A DNA stretch of 24,939 bases from a virus. The notes under the pieces were generated by a model that was given only the letters and a program-made list of their open reading frames with translations, did not search any database and was not told where the DNA came from. How positions within the stretch are numbered: the first letter of the stretch is position 1; the number at the start of each line of letters is the position of its first letter. The stretch is from positions 1-24,939 of IMG/VR virus record IMGVR_UViG_3300025305_000129. One strand, given 5' to 3'. The position numbers were made by a program, and so were the translations under genes. Of this stretch, positions 15,961 through 23,523 are shown piece by piece.

Positions 15961-18900
15961 TTAAACCCAGTATGTCATTGTAAATCCACCATAAGTACCT
16001 GAACCCACAGCATCAACTTCTACACCAGCATAAGTAGTAGCTGACTGTGTGGCTAAAAATACCGAAGCAGTACCCGTTTCTACTCTGGTAAAATGTGCTA
16101 TTGCTGAAAAACTCGTATTCCCATAAATACTAAATACAGAGCCAACAGCATATTTTGGGTCTCCAGCAGTAAACGGCAATCCTGTAATATTTGTAGACGC
16201 ATTTTCAAAAGAACCAGCGGTTGTGATATCTCTAAAAGACCATTGAACAGTAACTTGATTTCCAATTTTAGTATATGTTGCATTTTCATTACCACCTGAA
16301 CGAGTAATAGTAGTTGAACCACTTACTAATACTGGTGTCCAAGTACCTTCTTCATAATCGTCAAGAATATTTGCCCCACCACTTGCAGATTGAGTTGGTG
16401 GGAAACTCACACCATTAGCTGATACTACACTACAATGAACAGTAGCACCTTTATCATAACCCATATAAATATCATCTACGTCTGCATTACCAAGCACTAC
16501 TGAATTATCATAATCAGCTACTACACCATAGCCTATTGCCGTTCTATTTGTTGCAGCAACATCATCTACGTCTGTATCACAACCTACTAATGTATTATTA
16601 TTTCCATTGTCAATTACTGTACCAGATTGATAGCCGATGAGAACATTATTATCCTCATCTCCATCCATATTTAGACCAGCTTGATAACCGAGTAAGGTAT
16701 TGTGTTCTCCAGTTGTCACCTCTTGACCTACCTGATACCCCACAGCAGTATTCCCAGCACCAGATGTGAGGGCGGCAAGGGCAGATTTTCCGATGGCGAC
16801 CGTGCCGTCAGCCGCATCTGTCATTACAGAACCTCCAGCAGAGTATCCTATAATTACTGTATTATCTACATCAACAGTCGCATCACCAGCATCAGCCCCA
16901 ATAACAACATTCTGGTCACCAGTTTTAATACTTTCTAAAGCATCCTTGCCTATGGCAACATTTAAATTACAAGAACTACCGCCAGTAGTTCCTACCATTG
17001 CATTAAAACCTAATGCAGTATTGTGAGTACCATCATCTAAATTCTTACCAGAATAAGAACCTACATAAGTGCATCCAGCAACACCAAAACCAGTATCGTT
17101 AATATCTTCGCCAGCTTGATAGCCTATAAGAGTACAATCATTTGAGGTAACTAATTCAAGTCCAGCATTATACCCCACTGCGACGTTTCTTGCACCCGTT
17201 GTGAGGGCTGTGAGGGAATTTGAGCCGATTGCAACAGTGCCTGTTTGAGCGTTTGCGGCTGTAGAATTCATAGCTAAATAGCCAATAGCAACACATTCTG
17301 CCATAGCCGCCGCTCCACCAATACCAGCACTTGTACCAATAATTACATTGTTATCTGCTGTTGAACTATCTATCTCACTACCTGCGGCGTAACCAATAGC
17401 AACATTACCACCTTCTCCTGCATCACAAGAATTTAAAGCGTAAGCACCAACCGCAACATTATCACCTGAATTTGTTAATTCATCAAGAGCTAAATAACCA
17501 ATAGCTACATTATTACTACCAGTTGTGACAGCATACAAGGAACGATAACCCACTGATACATTATTTGAGTGAGCGTTATCTGTAACGCCTTTTGCAGACT
17601 CATATCCAATCGCTGTATTATAATCTCCAGTATGATTTCCAGTTAAAGCACCATAACCTAAAGCAGTAGTACCAATACCACTTGTGAGTTTTTCACCAGC
17701 ATCACGACCTACAATAGTTGTGCCATTGGCATCATCATGGTTAATCGCTGTTCCAGCATTCATCCCTATTAAAACACAATTGGATTGTGATGTCATAGCG
17801 TCGCCAGCCGCCCTACCGATTGCGACGTTCTGAGAGCCAGACGTTATTGCCCAAAGAGCCTCACTTCCGACAGCAGTATTTGAATCTCCATCTGTGATAC
17901 TATATAGTGCGGCATGTCCGAATGCGGCATTACGCTCTGCACCAGCAACAGCACCACCTTTAAAACATTGATGACCAAATAATGTATTATAATCTGAACC
18001 ATTGTTACTTGAATTATTCCAACAATCAAAACCAAATATTGTGTTTTCGGTATTAGAACTATCATTATTCGATAGGCTGATTCGGGAATTGTTGTCTATA
18101 ACAAATTGTTTAGATGATGAAGAACCAGCATAAAATTCAAACTTGTCACCACTATGTTGATATTTAATATACCCAATAGCCGTGCCTTCATCTTTAAAAC
18201 CTATTATCGCTGTTCTATTAGATGCTCCAGTATCAAATATGAGTTGTGGGTCACCACCACTTGCTGAATCAATTAATACAGTTGGGTCAGCAACCGAACC
18301 TCCTCCAACATCAAGTAATGCCGCTGGAGCCGTAGTTCCAATTCCGACATTGCCATTATGGTCAATTCTGAGTCTCTCTGAGACAGCTGAACCTACCATT
18401 GATTCGGGACTTGTACTAAAAACAAGAGCAGTTCCTTCTGCTGTATTATTTGCCCACGTTTGTGTTGCTTCTCCATGAATTTTTGCACCTAATCCCCAAG
18501 TGGAGCCATCTTCTGTACCCATAAAGACAATAGTACCCAATTTATTACCATCTACTATAGTACTATCATAAATACCAAGTCCAAGAGTTCCACCCTCAGT
18601 CGTGCTTTCCGCAGCAACGACCAATGTATTGTTAGGACTCGCAGTTCCAATTCCCACTTTGCCATCTGAACCTTGTACGAATAAAGCGTTAGCTTCACCA
18701 CTCGCTTCTACTCTGAAATCAGAATCAATACCAGCTTCATTTATTACTACTGCACAAGCAGTTCCATTGGCAACGTCTTCACCCCCAATCGAAAATAATT
18801 CTTTGTCAGCCGCAGTTCCAGCAGTTCCACCAGCGTGGACATAAAATTGTATTTTACCACCCTCATCACCATTAGTAATATCTGTTGATGATGCTCGGAT

Positions 18901-19641
18901 TAAACCATATCTTGTTTCATTGTTCCCACTATCATAACCATACCAGCCAATATCACCAAGTTCGTCATCATCTGCTTCTGAAGCTGAAATTTTTGAAAAT
19001 TTAAGCATCCCTCCATGATTACCAGCATGAGTTGTCTTTATTTGAAGAATTGGCTCATTGTCATCGGTTGACTCTAAATGAAGCAATGTAGCGGGAGCCG
19101 CAGTTCCAATTCCGACATTGCCACCTTTTTTAACAGTTAAACCAACACCGCCATCACCATCGTCACCAATGACACTTAACCATGCTCTTGAATTAGATGA
19201 CTCTAAAGTAAAACCAAGAATCCCAGCCTCATCAGATTCTGTTGATTTTCCAAAAGTTAAATACGTATAATTGCCATCACCTTGGCTTGGATTAAAAAAT
19301 CTTGCCATAGTTCCATTAAGATTACCAGCCAAAGTCTGTACTACGTGCAATGCATTTCCTGTACCATCTTGCTGAATATAAAGTGCAGTTTGGTCATCAG
19401 AAGCACTATCATTAACAAACTTTACAAGAGGACTATTGGTTGCAGAAGCCGCTAAATCTCTACTAACATAAAGACCAATACCTGTAGCTTGGTCAGCAGT
19501 TTGAGTAATAGATACATTGCCTTCTAATACTTCTGAATATGCAAATCCACCTTCACCACTTACAGTTAAATCACCTGAGATGGTCAGGTCGCCAGTTATT
19601 GTTCCACCACCAGTTAAATGTGCCGCACTTACGAATTTCAT
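15961..19641 (-). CDS. Large YadA-type repeat tail fibre (1226 aa)
   Basis: The N-terminus has short beta repeats (TITGDLTISGDLTVSGEGG, residues 14-32). Residues about 45-520 contain phage-fibre modules with three (N/K)VGIGT turns (175, 328, 431). Residues about 530-1053 hold over 20 repeats of the type N-(T/V)-A-(I/V)-G-x-x-A-(L/G), about 20-25 residues each, the signature of the YadA-type left-handed beta-roll. After a link at VLGNADVDDIYMG comes the C-terminal domain from about 1093 (DDYEEGTWTPVL to MTYWV), a beta-rich tip seen on many phage fibres. It probably forms a trimer that binds the cell surface. An AAGGAGT site precedes ATG 19641. The gene is unusually far from the other tail genes, lying next to the head module. 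Confidence 0.85.
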   Translation of the reverse strand: MKFVSAAHLTGGGTITGDLTISGDLTVSGEGGFAYSEVLEGNVSITQTADQATGIGLYVSRDLAASATNSPLVKFVNDSASDDQTALYIQQDGTGNALHVVQTLAGNLNGTMARFFNPSQGDGNYTYLTFGKSTESDEAGILGFTLESSNSRAWLSVIGDDGDGGVGLTVKKGGNVGIGTAAPATLLHLESTDDNEPILQIKTTHAGNHGGMLKFSKISASEADDDELGDIGWYGYDSGNNETRYGLIRASSTDITNGDEGGKIQFYVHAGGTAGTAADKELFSIGGEDVANGTACAVVINEAGIDSDFRVEASGEANALFVQGSDGKVGIGTASPNNTLVVAAESTTEGGTLGLGIYDSTIVDGNKLGTIVFMGTEDGSTWGLGAKIHGEATQTWANNTAEGTALVFSTSPESMVGSAVSERLRIDHNGNVGIGTTAPAALLDVGGGSVADPTVLIDSASGGDPQLIFDTGASNRTAIIGFKDEGTAIGYIKYQHSGDKFEFYAGSSSSKQFVIDNNSRISLSNNDSSNTENTIFGFDCWNNSSNNGSDYNTLFGHQCFKGGAVAGAERNAAFGHAALYSITDGDSNTAVGSEALWAITSGSQNVAIGRAAGDAMTSQSNCVLIGMNAGTAINHDDANGTTIVGRDAGEKLTSGIGTTALGYGALTGNHTGDYNTAIGYESAKGVTDNAHSNNVSVGYRSLYAVTTGSNNVAIGYLALDELTNSGDNVAVGAYALNSCDAGEGGNVAIGYAAGSEIDSSTADNNVIIGTSAGIGGAAAMAECVAIGYLAMNSTAANAQTGTVAIGSNSLTALTTGARNVAVGYNAGLELVTSNDCTLIGYQAGEDINDTGFGVAGCTYVGSYSGKNLDDGTHNTALGFNAMVGTTGGSSCNLNVAIGKDALESIKTGDQNVVIGADAGDATVDVDNTVIIGYSAGGSVMTDAADGTVAIGKSALAALTSGAGNTAVGYQVGQEVTTGEHNTLLGYQAGLNMDGDEDNNVLIGYQSGTVIDNGNNNTLVGCDTDVDDVAATNRTAIGYGVVADYDNSVVLGNADVDDIYMGYDKGATVHCSVVSANGVSFPPTQSASGGANILDDYEEGTWTPVLVSGSTTITRSGGNENATYTKIGNQVTVQWSFRDITTAGSFENASTNITGLPFTAGDPKYAVGSVFSIYGNTSFSAIAHFTRVETGTASVFLATQSATTYAGVEVDAVGSGTYGGFTMTYWV
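16483..18054 (-). repeat. Over 20 YadA-head-type repeats in fibre 1
   Basis: Serial units such as NTAVGSEALWAIT, NVAIGRAAGDAM, NTAIGYESAKGV, NVAIGYLALDEL and NTAVGYQVGQEV encode a long beta-roll, each turn about 20-25 residues. DNA copies are diverged but keep phase. Repeat number is a likely site of length variation between relatives. Confidence 0.85.
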
Positions 19642-19651
19642 AATTTACTCC

Positions 19652-19987
19652 TTAGAACATTGCCATTAAAGCAAAGGCAGTCTCAGCAGAATCAAACTGC
19701 CACTTTTTGATTGCCAATGGAAGAATTGCACCTTTTAAAAAAATATTTTTTGCCTGAGCGTTTGTCATTGTTGATGTAACATCGTCACCGAATGTTAACG
19801 TAAGGTCTCCACTACCACCGATTTCTGCAGCAACAACCACACCTCTTGGGACACCATTAGCCCCTGTTGCAAATGTACCAGAAGGTGTTGCATCTGCCGA
19901 TGTAACGTATTCTACCTTAAACGCTGGAGAAAGGTTTTCTTGGACGGAATATCTATGTAGTTTGGGGGATTTGTTCATATCAGCCAT
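19652..19987 (-). CDS. Spike-base-like small structural protein (111 aa)
   Basis: A short leader (ADMNKSPKLHRYSVQENLSP) is followed by beta-rich sequence with a Gly-Ser-Gly turn (EIGGSGDLTLTFGDD) and an ending FLKGAILPLAIKKWQFDSAETAFALMAMF (given in two parts: strand to IKKW, strand to the end). The pattern 'G..l.l.....kGaflPlaikk......ta....' is reminiscent of small phage spike-base proteins, which hold fibres. Location directly upstream of the giant fibre gene fits that idea. An AAGGAGTG ribosome site precedes ATG 19987. The family call is from memory and tentative. Confidence 0.6.
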   Translation of the reverse strand: MADMNKSPKLHRYSVQENLSPAFKVEYVTSADATPSGTFATGANGVPRGVVVAAEIGGSGDLTLTFGDDVTSTMTNAQAKNIFLKGAILPLAIKKWQFDSAETAFALMAMF

Positions 19988-20149
19988 TTATTCACTCCTT
20001 TGAAGTCGGGCTTAAAGGTCGGGCGAGACCGTGAATACCCTGTTAAATGATTAGGGGGGCTAAAAAGCCCCCCTTAACATACTCAACACAAAATGTTTGA
20101 GTCAATCCTTATATGGGGCTATTACCTCCCCAGTTTTAGATTTTAGTTT
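19988..20149 (-). promoter_or_regulatory. Only sizeable intergenic region: hairpins between head and fibre genes
   Basis: This 162-base gap is the only long non-coding stretch. On the minus strand it holds three inverted repeats in a row: TGGGG/CCCCA (20114-20132), ACTCAACA/TGTTTGAGT with one bulge (20081-20102) and the strong GC hairpin listed separately. A TTGACT (20105-20100) stands 18 bases from TATGTT (20081-20076), a weak sigma70-like pair that overlaps the second inverted repeat. The gap probably separates abundant coat/decoration transcripts from fibre transcripts; whether it contains a promoter is uncertain. Confidence 0.45.
20053..20074 (-). terminator. GC-rich hairpin after coat/decoration genes
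   Basis: A perfect 9-base stem (AGGGGGGCT / AGCCCCCCT) closes on a 4-base or shorter T loop on the minus strand. It lies 76 bases after the stop of the 142-aa gene. A downstream U-run is missing on the minus strand (AATCATTT follows), so it may act as a leaky terminator, an RNase stop or an mRNA-stabilising end for the coat transcript. Confidence 0.5.
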
Positions 20150-20578
20150 TTACAATGGTAAAATGTCGATTACTATCATCCCTGCGAATACAGCAGTAGC
20201 AACATGAACTTTTAAGTCATCGTCGCCAGCAGTGAACTCCCAGTTCGCATCATCTATTTCGGTTGCTCTGATAACATCAGTATCACCAGCCATAGTTAAT
20301 GTTGCACCACCAAGTACAGATGAACTACCATTATCAATATCTAATACTGCAGCAGTTCCTGCCGTTGATATAGCATATACATCTACTACTCTAAATGAAA
20401 TGGGTGTAGTGATGGTCATGGCAGGGTCATTGACCGCAACATCAGCAACATCAAATATAATTTGATTGCCTTGAATTACAGCCGTTCCCGTGCCTGCACC
20501 AGCCTGAGTCAATGTCAGTTCTGTTGCACCACCTTGAGTTCTCCACCAATTGCTCGACTTTTGCTTTTTAAATGCCAT
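20150..20578 (-). CDS. Candidate head decoration / minor structural protein (142 aa)
   Basis: A basic start (AFKKQKSSNWWRTQGG) is followed by almost entirely beta-type sequence: IIFDVADVAVNDPAMTITT, ISFRVVDVYAIST, AAVLDIDNGSSSVLGG, and a closing hydrophobic strand (MIVIDILPL). Such single-domain beta sandwiches directly downstream of a coat gene are often capsid decoration proteins. The AGGAGAT site before ATG 20578 is like that of the coat gene, and the two genes are 13 bases apart, so they are probably made together in large amounts. The decoration role is inferred from fold character and order. Confidence 0.55.
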   Translation of the reverse strand: MAFKKQKSSNWWRTQGGATELTLTQAGAGTGTAVIQGNQIIFDVADVAVNDPAMTITTPISFRVVDVYAISTAGTAAVLDIDNGSSSVLGGATLTMAGDTDVIRATEIDDANWEFTAGDDDLKVHVATAVFAGMIVIDILPL

Positions 20579-20591
20579 TACTTATCTCCTG

Positions 20592-21875
20592 TTACTCATC
20601 GGTCGTTGAAAAAATCAACGAACTTTGATTAACACAAGACAACTCAGCGGCAACATGAGCAGCGGATTGGTTCTTATAGAACGCATCGCCACTTGCTTCA
20701 CCACCATCATCTTCAGCAAAAAAGTCTGCACGGTTATAGCCGTTGATTACCGCACCACCGAGTTCGATGGTGTTGGCATGGTCATCCACTTCAGAAGTGA
20801 AGTGAAGGTCATTAGCAACAGCTTTGCCCATTGCATTCTTACCGAACACAACTGCATTGTATACCCGTACACCACCAGCATCAGAGTGAAGTGTAACTTC
20901 AGAAGCGTCGAATCGTGCGGATGTAGTGGCTCCAAAAAAGTAGCCAGCTTCGTCCCATTCACGGACTCCAACGATATCTTCATAAATAGCAAAACCAGAA
21001 TAATACCCAGCCATTCCATGAAGTTCTGGCATTTTAGCACCACCAGAACCCATAAAACCGTAGCGTTGGGCATTTTTATAGTCGCTATCTGCCTGTAATC
21101 CAGCAAGTTGTGCAGGATGAACTACCATACACCAAAACCTGTGACCATCAGCAGTTTCCATTTGCGGAATTTTTAATGCCATACATTTAGTACGCAAATC
21201 CCTTAAAATTGCAGCGGTTAAACCAGTATCACAAGTAGGTGCAGTAGCGGCAGTCGTGCCAACAGCAGCATCAAGCTGTGCATTGGTTTTGAGTGTCTTT
21301 GCTGTACCAACAGTAGTTAAAACAGCACCGTCGTTAATGTACCAGTTCGGGTGATATCTGTAAGGGAGACCAAGCCCATCGGATGCCGTACCGGTGGAAA
21401 GGTTAGGCGATACACCTTCATAGAAGGATTGAAATACAGCCTGATTTTCCCACTTGGTGAACCATCGTGCAAGTTGTGGTCTCGCTTCGTCCATCAGTTT
21501 AAAGACTTTCTGGCGTTGTTCGCTCATAGAACCAGACTTTTTCATAACCGCTTTACGAGACTGATTACAGTACGCACGCAGCCACTTCATAGCTTGGTCT
21601 TCACCAGTGCCTTTCAGAACTGTATCACCATATACGGGTGAACCAGATAATTCAGAAAGGAAAGGAATGAGCATATTATCCCGACCCTGAGCGACATAGT
21701 CGTTCAGAACTTCAATGGGATTCCCAGAAGGAGTGTAAACGGGGTTGCCGTTATCGTCCTGTGAGATGTCCACATTACCGGAGAACTTAGCCCAGAAAGT
21801 ATTGAACCAACTTTCTTTGCGGAGCAGAGAGTTTAGAATTTCAACATTTGCAATCCAAGTTTGTGAGGATTCCAT
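20592..21875 (-). CDS. Major capsid protein, N4 gp56 / DUF4043-like (427 aa)
   Basis: Length and position (after scaffold) fit a major coat. Family-type signatures include the N-terminal SSQTWIANVEILNSLLRKESWF, a central ALKIPQMETADGHRFWCMVVHPAQLAGL (given in part), then NAQRYGFMGSGGAKMPELHGMAG and YSGFAIYEDI; the 'hPxqlxgLxxd..y..aqr....g......G..G.y.g..i.e' pattern is that of the N4-gp56 / DUF4043 (Phage_capsid_3) coat family with the HK97 fold. A strong AGGAGAT site precedes ATG 21875. It assembles the capsid shell around the scaffold. G+C content and codon use look richer than in the tail genes. The family name is from memory, so the class (coat) is surer than the subfamily. Confidence 0.8.
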   Translation of the reverse strand: MESSQTWIANVEILNSLLRKESWFNTFWAKFSGNVDISQDDNGNPVYTPSGNPIEVLNDYVAQGRDNMLIPFLSELSGSPVYGDTVLKGTGEDQAMKWLRAYCNQSRKAVMKKSGSMSEQRQKVFKLMDEARPQLARWFTKWENQAVFQSFYEGVSPNLSTGTASDGLGLPYRYHPNWYINDGAVLTTVGTAKTLKTNAQLDAAVGTTAATAPTCDTGLTAAILRDLRTKCMALKIPQMETADGHRFWCMVVHPAQLAGLQADSDYKNAQRYGFMGSGGAKMPELHGMAGYYSGFAIYEDIVGVREWDEAGYFFGATTSARFDASEVTLHSDAGGVRVYNAVVFGKNAMGKAVANDLHFTSEVDDHANTIELGGAVINGYNRADFFAEDDGGEASGDAFYKNQSAAHVAAELSCVNQSSLIFSTTDE

Positions 21876-21898
21876 TTGTTAATCTCCTGTGTTTTTAG

Positions 21899-22870
21899 TT
21901 AACTGTTAAGCTGTCCATAGAGCTTCTGAAGTTCATCCACTGAAAGATTATCGAGAGTGCTGCGGAGTTCTTTCTGGCTCAGGTCAGCGACCCTTACCAG
22001 TTTAGCGTTCTTGCCTGTACCACGAACATCGACCTTTTCAACTTGCTTGGCTGAAGCATTTTGAATGTCTTGTCTGGCTTTACGCTCTCCTGACATCTGG
22101 TAGTTTTTTGCTACCTTGTCTACCCCAAATTCATCAATCATGGCTTTGTGGTAGGCTCTCTCGGTTAACAGCCCATTTTCAGTGTATTCCTTCGCTCGCT
22201 CATTGACAGCATTGAACTCATCATCAGATACCTCAATTCCATCGTCGTTAAAGCGTTGCTTCATTGTAGAAACAAACGCTTCATTATCACGACCATTCAG
22301 CCGTGATTCGAGATGTTCCTGCGTCCGTTTGTTAATCAGGTCGTTTTCCATCTCCCGAATAAGGCTGCGCTGTTCAGAAACAGCATCAGCATCATAAGGG
22401 TCGATTTCATCCAATTTAGCCTTTTCCGTAGAAAGGGCTTCCTGAACATCGTTCGCAGAGAGTCGTTCCAAAAGCTCGGTTTCAGACAAATCCTCGTCTT
22501 CTGCCGTTAGCTTGCGAAGTTCGCCAATTTCGTTGGACTGTTCCCCAATCATTTTTTGGGCATCAACAACCATATTGACAAGGTCATCCTTCGACTTGTC
22601 GTGGAACGGTGATGGTTCATTTCCATCGGTGGTGTACTCATCTGACTCTGCAGTTTCCTGACTCGATTCTCCACTTTCATGGTCTGCGTCGGCTACCGCT
22701 TCATCCGATTCGCTGTTTATATACAGCTCACCGTCTTTTTCAATAAGATTTACAGTAGGCTCTTTAGCTTCCTGTTCTTCTGTCTTCGGTTCAAATTTAT
22801 TTTCAAGTTGCTGAAGCTCTTGTGTAAGAGCAGTATCTGTCTGCACTTCGCTATTTTGGTTTTCTGCCAT
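21899..22870 (-). CDS. Capsid scaffolding protein (323 aa)
   Basis: The protein is very acidic and largely helical. The N-terminal about 100 residues are Glu/Gln/Ser-rich (ESGESSQETAESDEYTTDG), a coiled-coil central part follows (DLVNMVVDAQKMIGEQSNEIGELRKL), and the C-terminal end is shorter and more basic (SGERKARQDIQNASAKQVEK), matching the coat-binding end usual in scaffolds. Position between portal and coat, with AAAGGAAA before ATG 22870, is the classic place. Its first 20 bases overlap the end of the preceding small gene. No protease motif is seen, so it may leave the capsid by exit or by host/phage protease. Confidence 0.8.
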   Translation of the reverse strand: MAENQNSEVQTDTALTQELQQLENKFEPKTEEQEAKEPTVNLIEKDGELYINSESDEAVADADHESGESSQETAESDEYTTDGNEPSPFHDKSKDDLVNMVVDAQKMIGEQSNEIGELRKLTAEDEDLSETELLERLSANDVQEALSTEKAKLDEIDPYDADAVSEQRSLIREMENDLINKRTQEHLESRLNGRDNEAFVSTMKQRFNDDGIEVSDDEFNAVNERAKEYTENGLLTERAYHKAMIDEFGVDKVAKNYQMSGERKARQDIQNASAKQVEKVDVRGTGKNAKLVRVADLSQKELRSTLDNLSVDELQKLYGQLNS

Positions 22871-23024
22871 TTTGTTTTCCTTTGTTGATTATATTACTTC
22901 TCTTTGCTCTGAATACATTTCGCAATGCATCTTTCTTTGTATACGGTATTCTACCCTCGTATTCATTTTCAACAACTTTTTCAGGTCGAATAATAGGTAT
23001 ATCTATAATATCATTAAAAGGCAT
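22851..23024 (-). CDS. Small basic protein between portal and scaffold (57 aa)
   Basis: Hand translation from ATG 23024, which overlaps the preceding stop as TAATG, gives MPFNDIIDIPIIRPEKVVEN, then EYEGRIPYTKKDALRNVFRA and a basic end KRSNIINKGKQNGRKPK, stopping at TAG 22851. It overlaps the scaffold start by 20 bases in another frame. A GGAAG ribosome site lies upstream. I do not recognise a family; the Ile/Pro/Arg-rich start (IDIPIIRPE) suggests a peptide that binds a partner in extended form. Support is coupling, ribosome site and an AT-rich base content shared with its two neighbours. Confidence 0.5.
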   Translation of the reverse strand: MPFNDIIDIPIIRPEKVVENEYEGRIPYTKKDALRNVFRAKRSNIINKGKQNGRKPK

Positions 23025-23347
23025 TATTTCTTTTTCTTCCGTTTACCCCAAGAAAGGGGGTTAATATTAAATTCTTTTTCGTAGAAGGAGACTTTCTCTG
23101 CCAGCTCTTCTCTCTCAATCCTCTCGTCCACGATGTGTTTATCAAGTAAATCCCCAATCTGCTCATTTGCAGCAAGCATTTTATCTTCAAGTTCCCCCAA
23201 CCTGCTTTCCACACGCCAATAACCATACACAAGCATACCGACCAAAACACATAACTGCCCCAGCCATTTGAGGTTAAGGCTAATAACAGCATTATCGTCA
23301 ATAATAGTGCTATTATAACTTCGTGCTGTTTTAACTTTTTCACCCAC
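23024..23347 (-). CDS. Single-pass membrane coiled-coil protein (107 aa)
   Basis: The frame begins at a GTG codon (23347). One hydrophobic span is seen (about residues 28-44: WLGQLCVLVGMLVYGYW), then a long charged coiled coil (RVESRLGELEDKMLAANEQ, then DERIEREELAEKVSFYEKEF) and a Lys-rich end (WGKRKKKK). A competing frame (23014-23352) also has hydrophobic runs, but its second half lacks heptads, so it is rejected. The start lies close to the stop of the 56-aa gene and the stop forms TAATG with the 57-aa gene. Topology resembles the 105-aa protein of the lysis block; role unknown, membrane-anchored spanin/holin-like or head-associated. Confidence 0.6.
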   Translation of the reverse strand: MGEKVKTARSYNSTIIDDNAVISLNLKWLGQLCVLVGMLVYGYWRVESRLGELEDKMLAANEQIGDLLDKHIVDERIEREELAEKVSFYEKEFNINPLSWGKRKKKK

Positions 23348-23352
23348 TTCAC

Positions 23353-23523
23353 TTATGATTTTTTTCTAAGTAATTTTACTTTTTTATATTTTTTGTATTT
23401 AGGGGATTTTTCTTCTCTTGTCTTTTTTACTTTAACCTTATACATACCATGCGGCATACTTTCTCTTGCGGTCTGTTTTTTCTTTTTCTTTTTCTTGGCG
23501 TACTTTTCGTATCTACCAGCCAT
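23353..23523 (-). CDS. Very Lys-rich 56-aa protein after portal
   Basis: Starting at ATG 23523, which shares a base with the portal stop (TAATG) and has a GGGAG site 7 bases upstream, this short frame encodes 21 Lys and 4 Arg among 56 residues. It opens MAGRYEKYAK followed by a run of Lys and ends KVKLLRKKS. The composition fits a nucleic-acid- or membrane-binding peptide, or a basic tail that neutralises DNA inside the capsid. It is too small for family assignment. AT content is very high (the 3' row has 12 G+C in 60). Confidence 0.55.
   Translation of the reverse strand: MAGRYEKYAKKKKKKKQTARESMPHGMYKVKVKKTREEKSPKYKKYKKVKLLRKKS

Noticed and set aside
16483-18054. Regularly spaced repeats suggestive of a CRISPR array
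   Set aside because: The repeats are in frame, diverged, and encode YadA-type protein units inside a long open frame; there are no identical direct repeats with unique spacers.
20076-20105. Sigma70-like promoter (TTGACT, 18 bases, TATGTT)
   Set aside because: The -10 box is weak, and a start site would fall inside the GC hairpin; kept only as a remark in the intergenic entry.
23014-23352. Alternative minus-strand frame of 112 aa over the 107-aa membrane protein gene
   Set aside because: Its first part is hydrophobic but the second half has no heptads or conserved pattern, whereas the 107-aa frame has a membrane span plus a coiled coil and a TAATG junction to the next gene.
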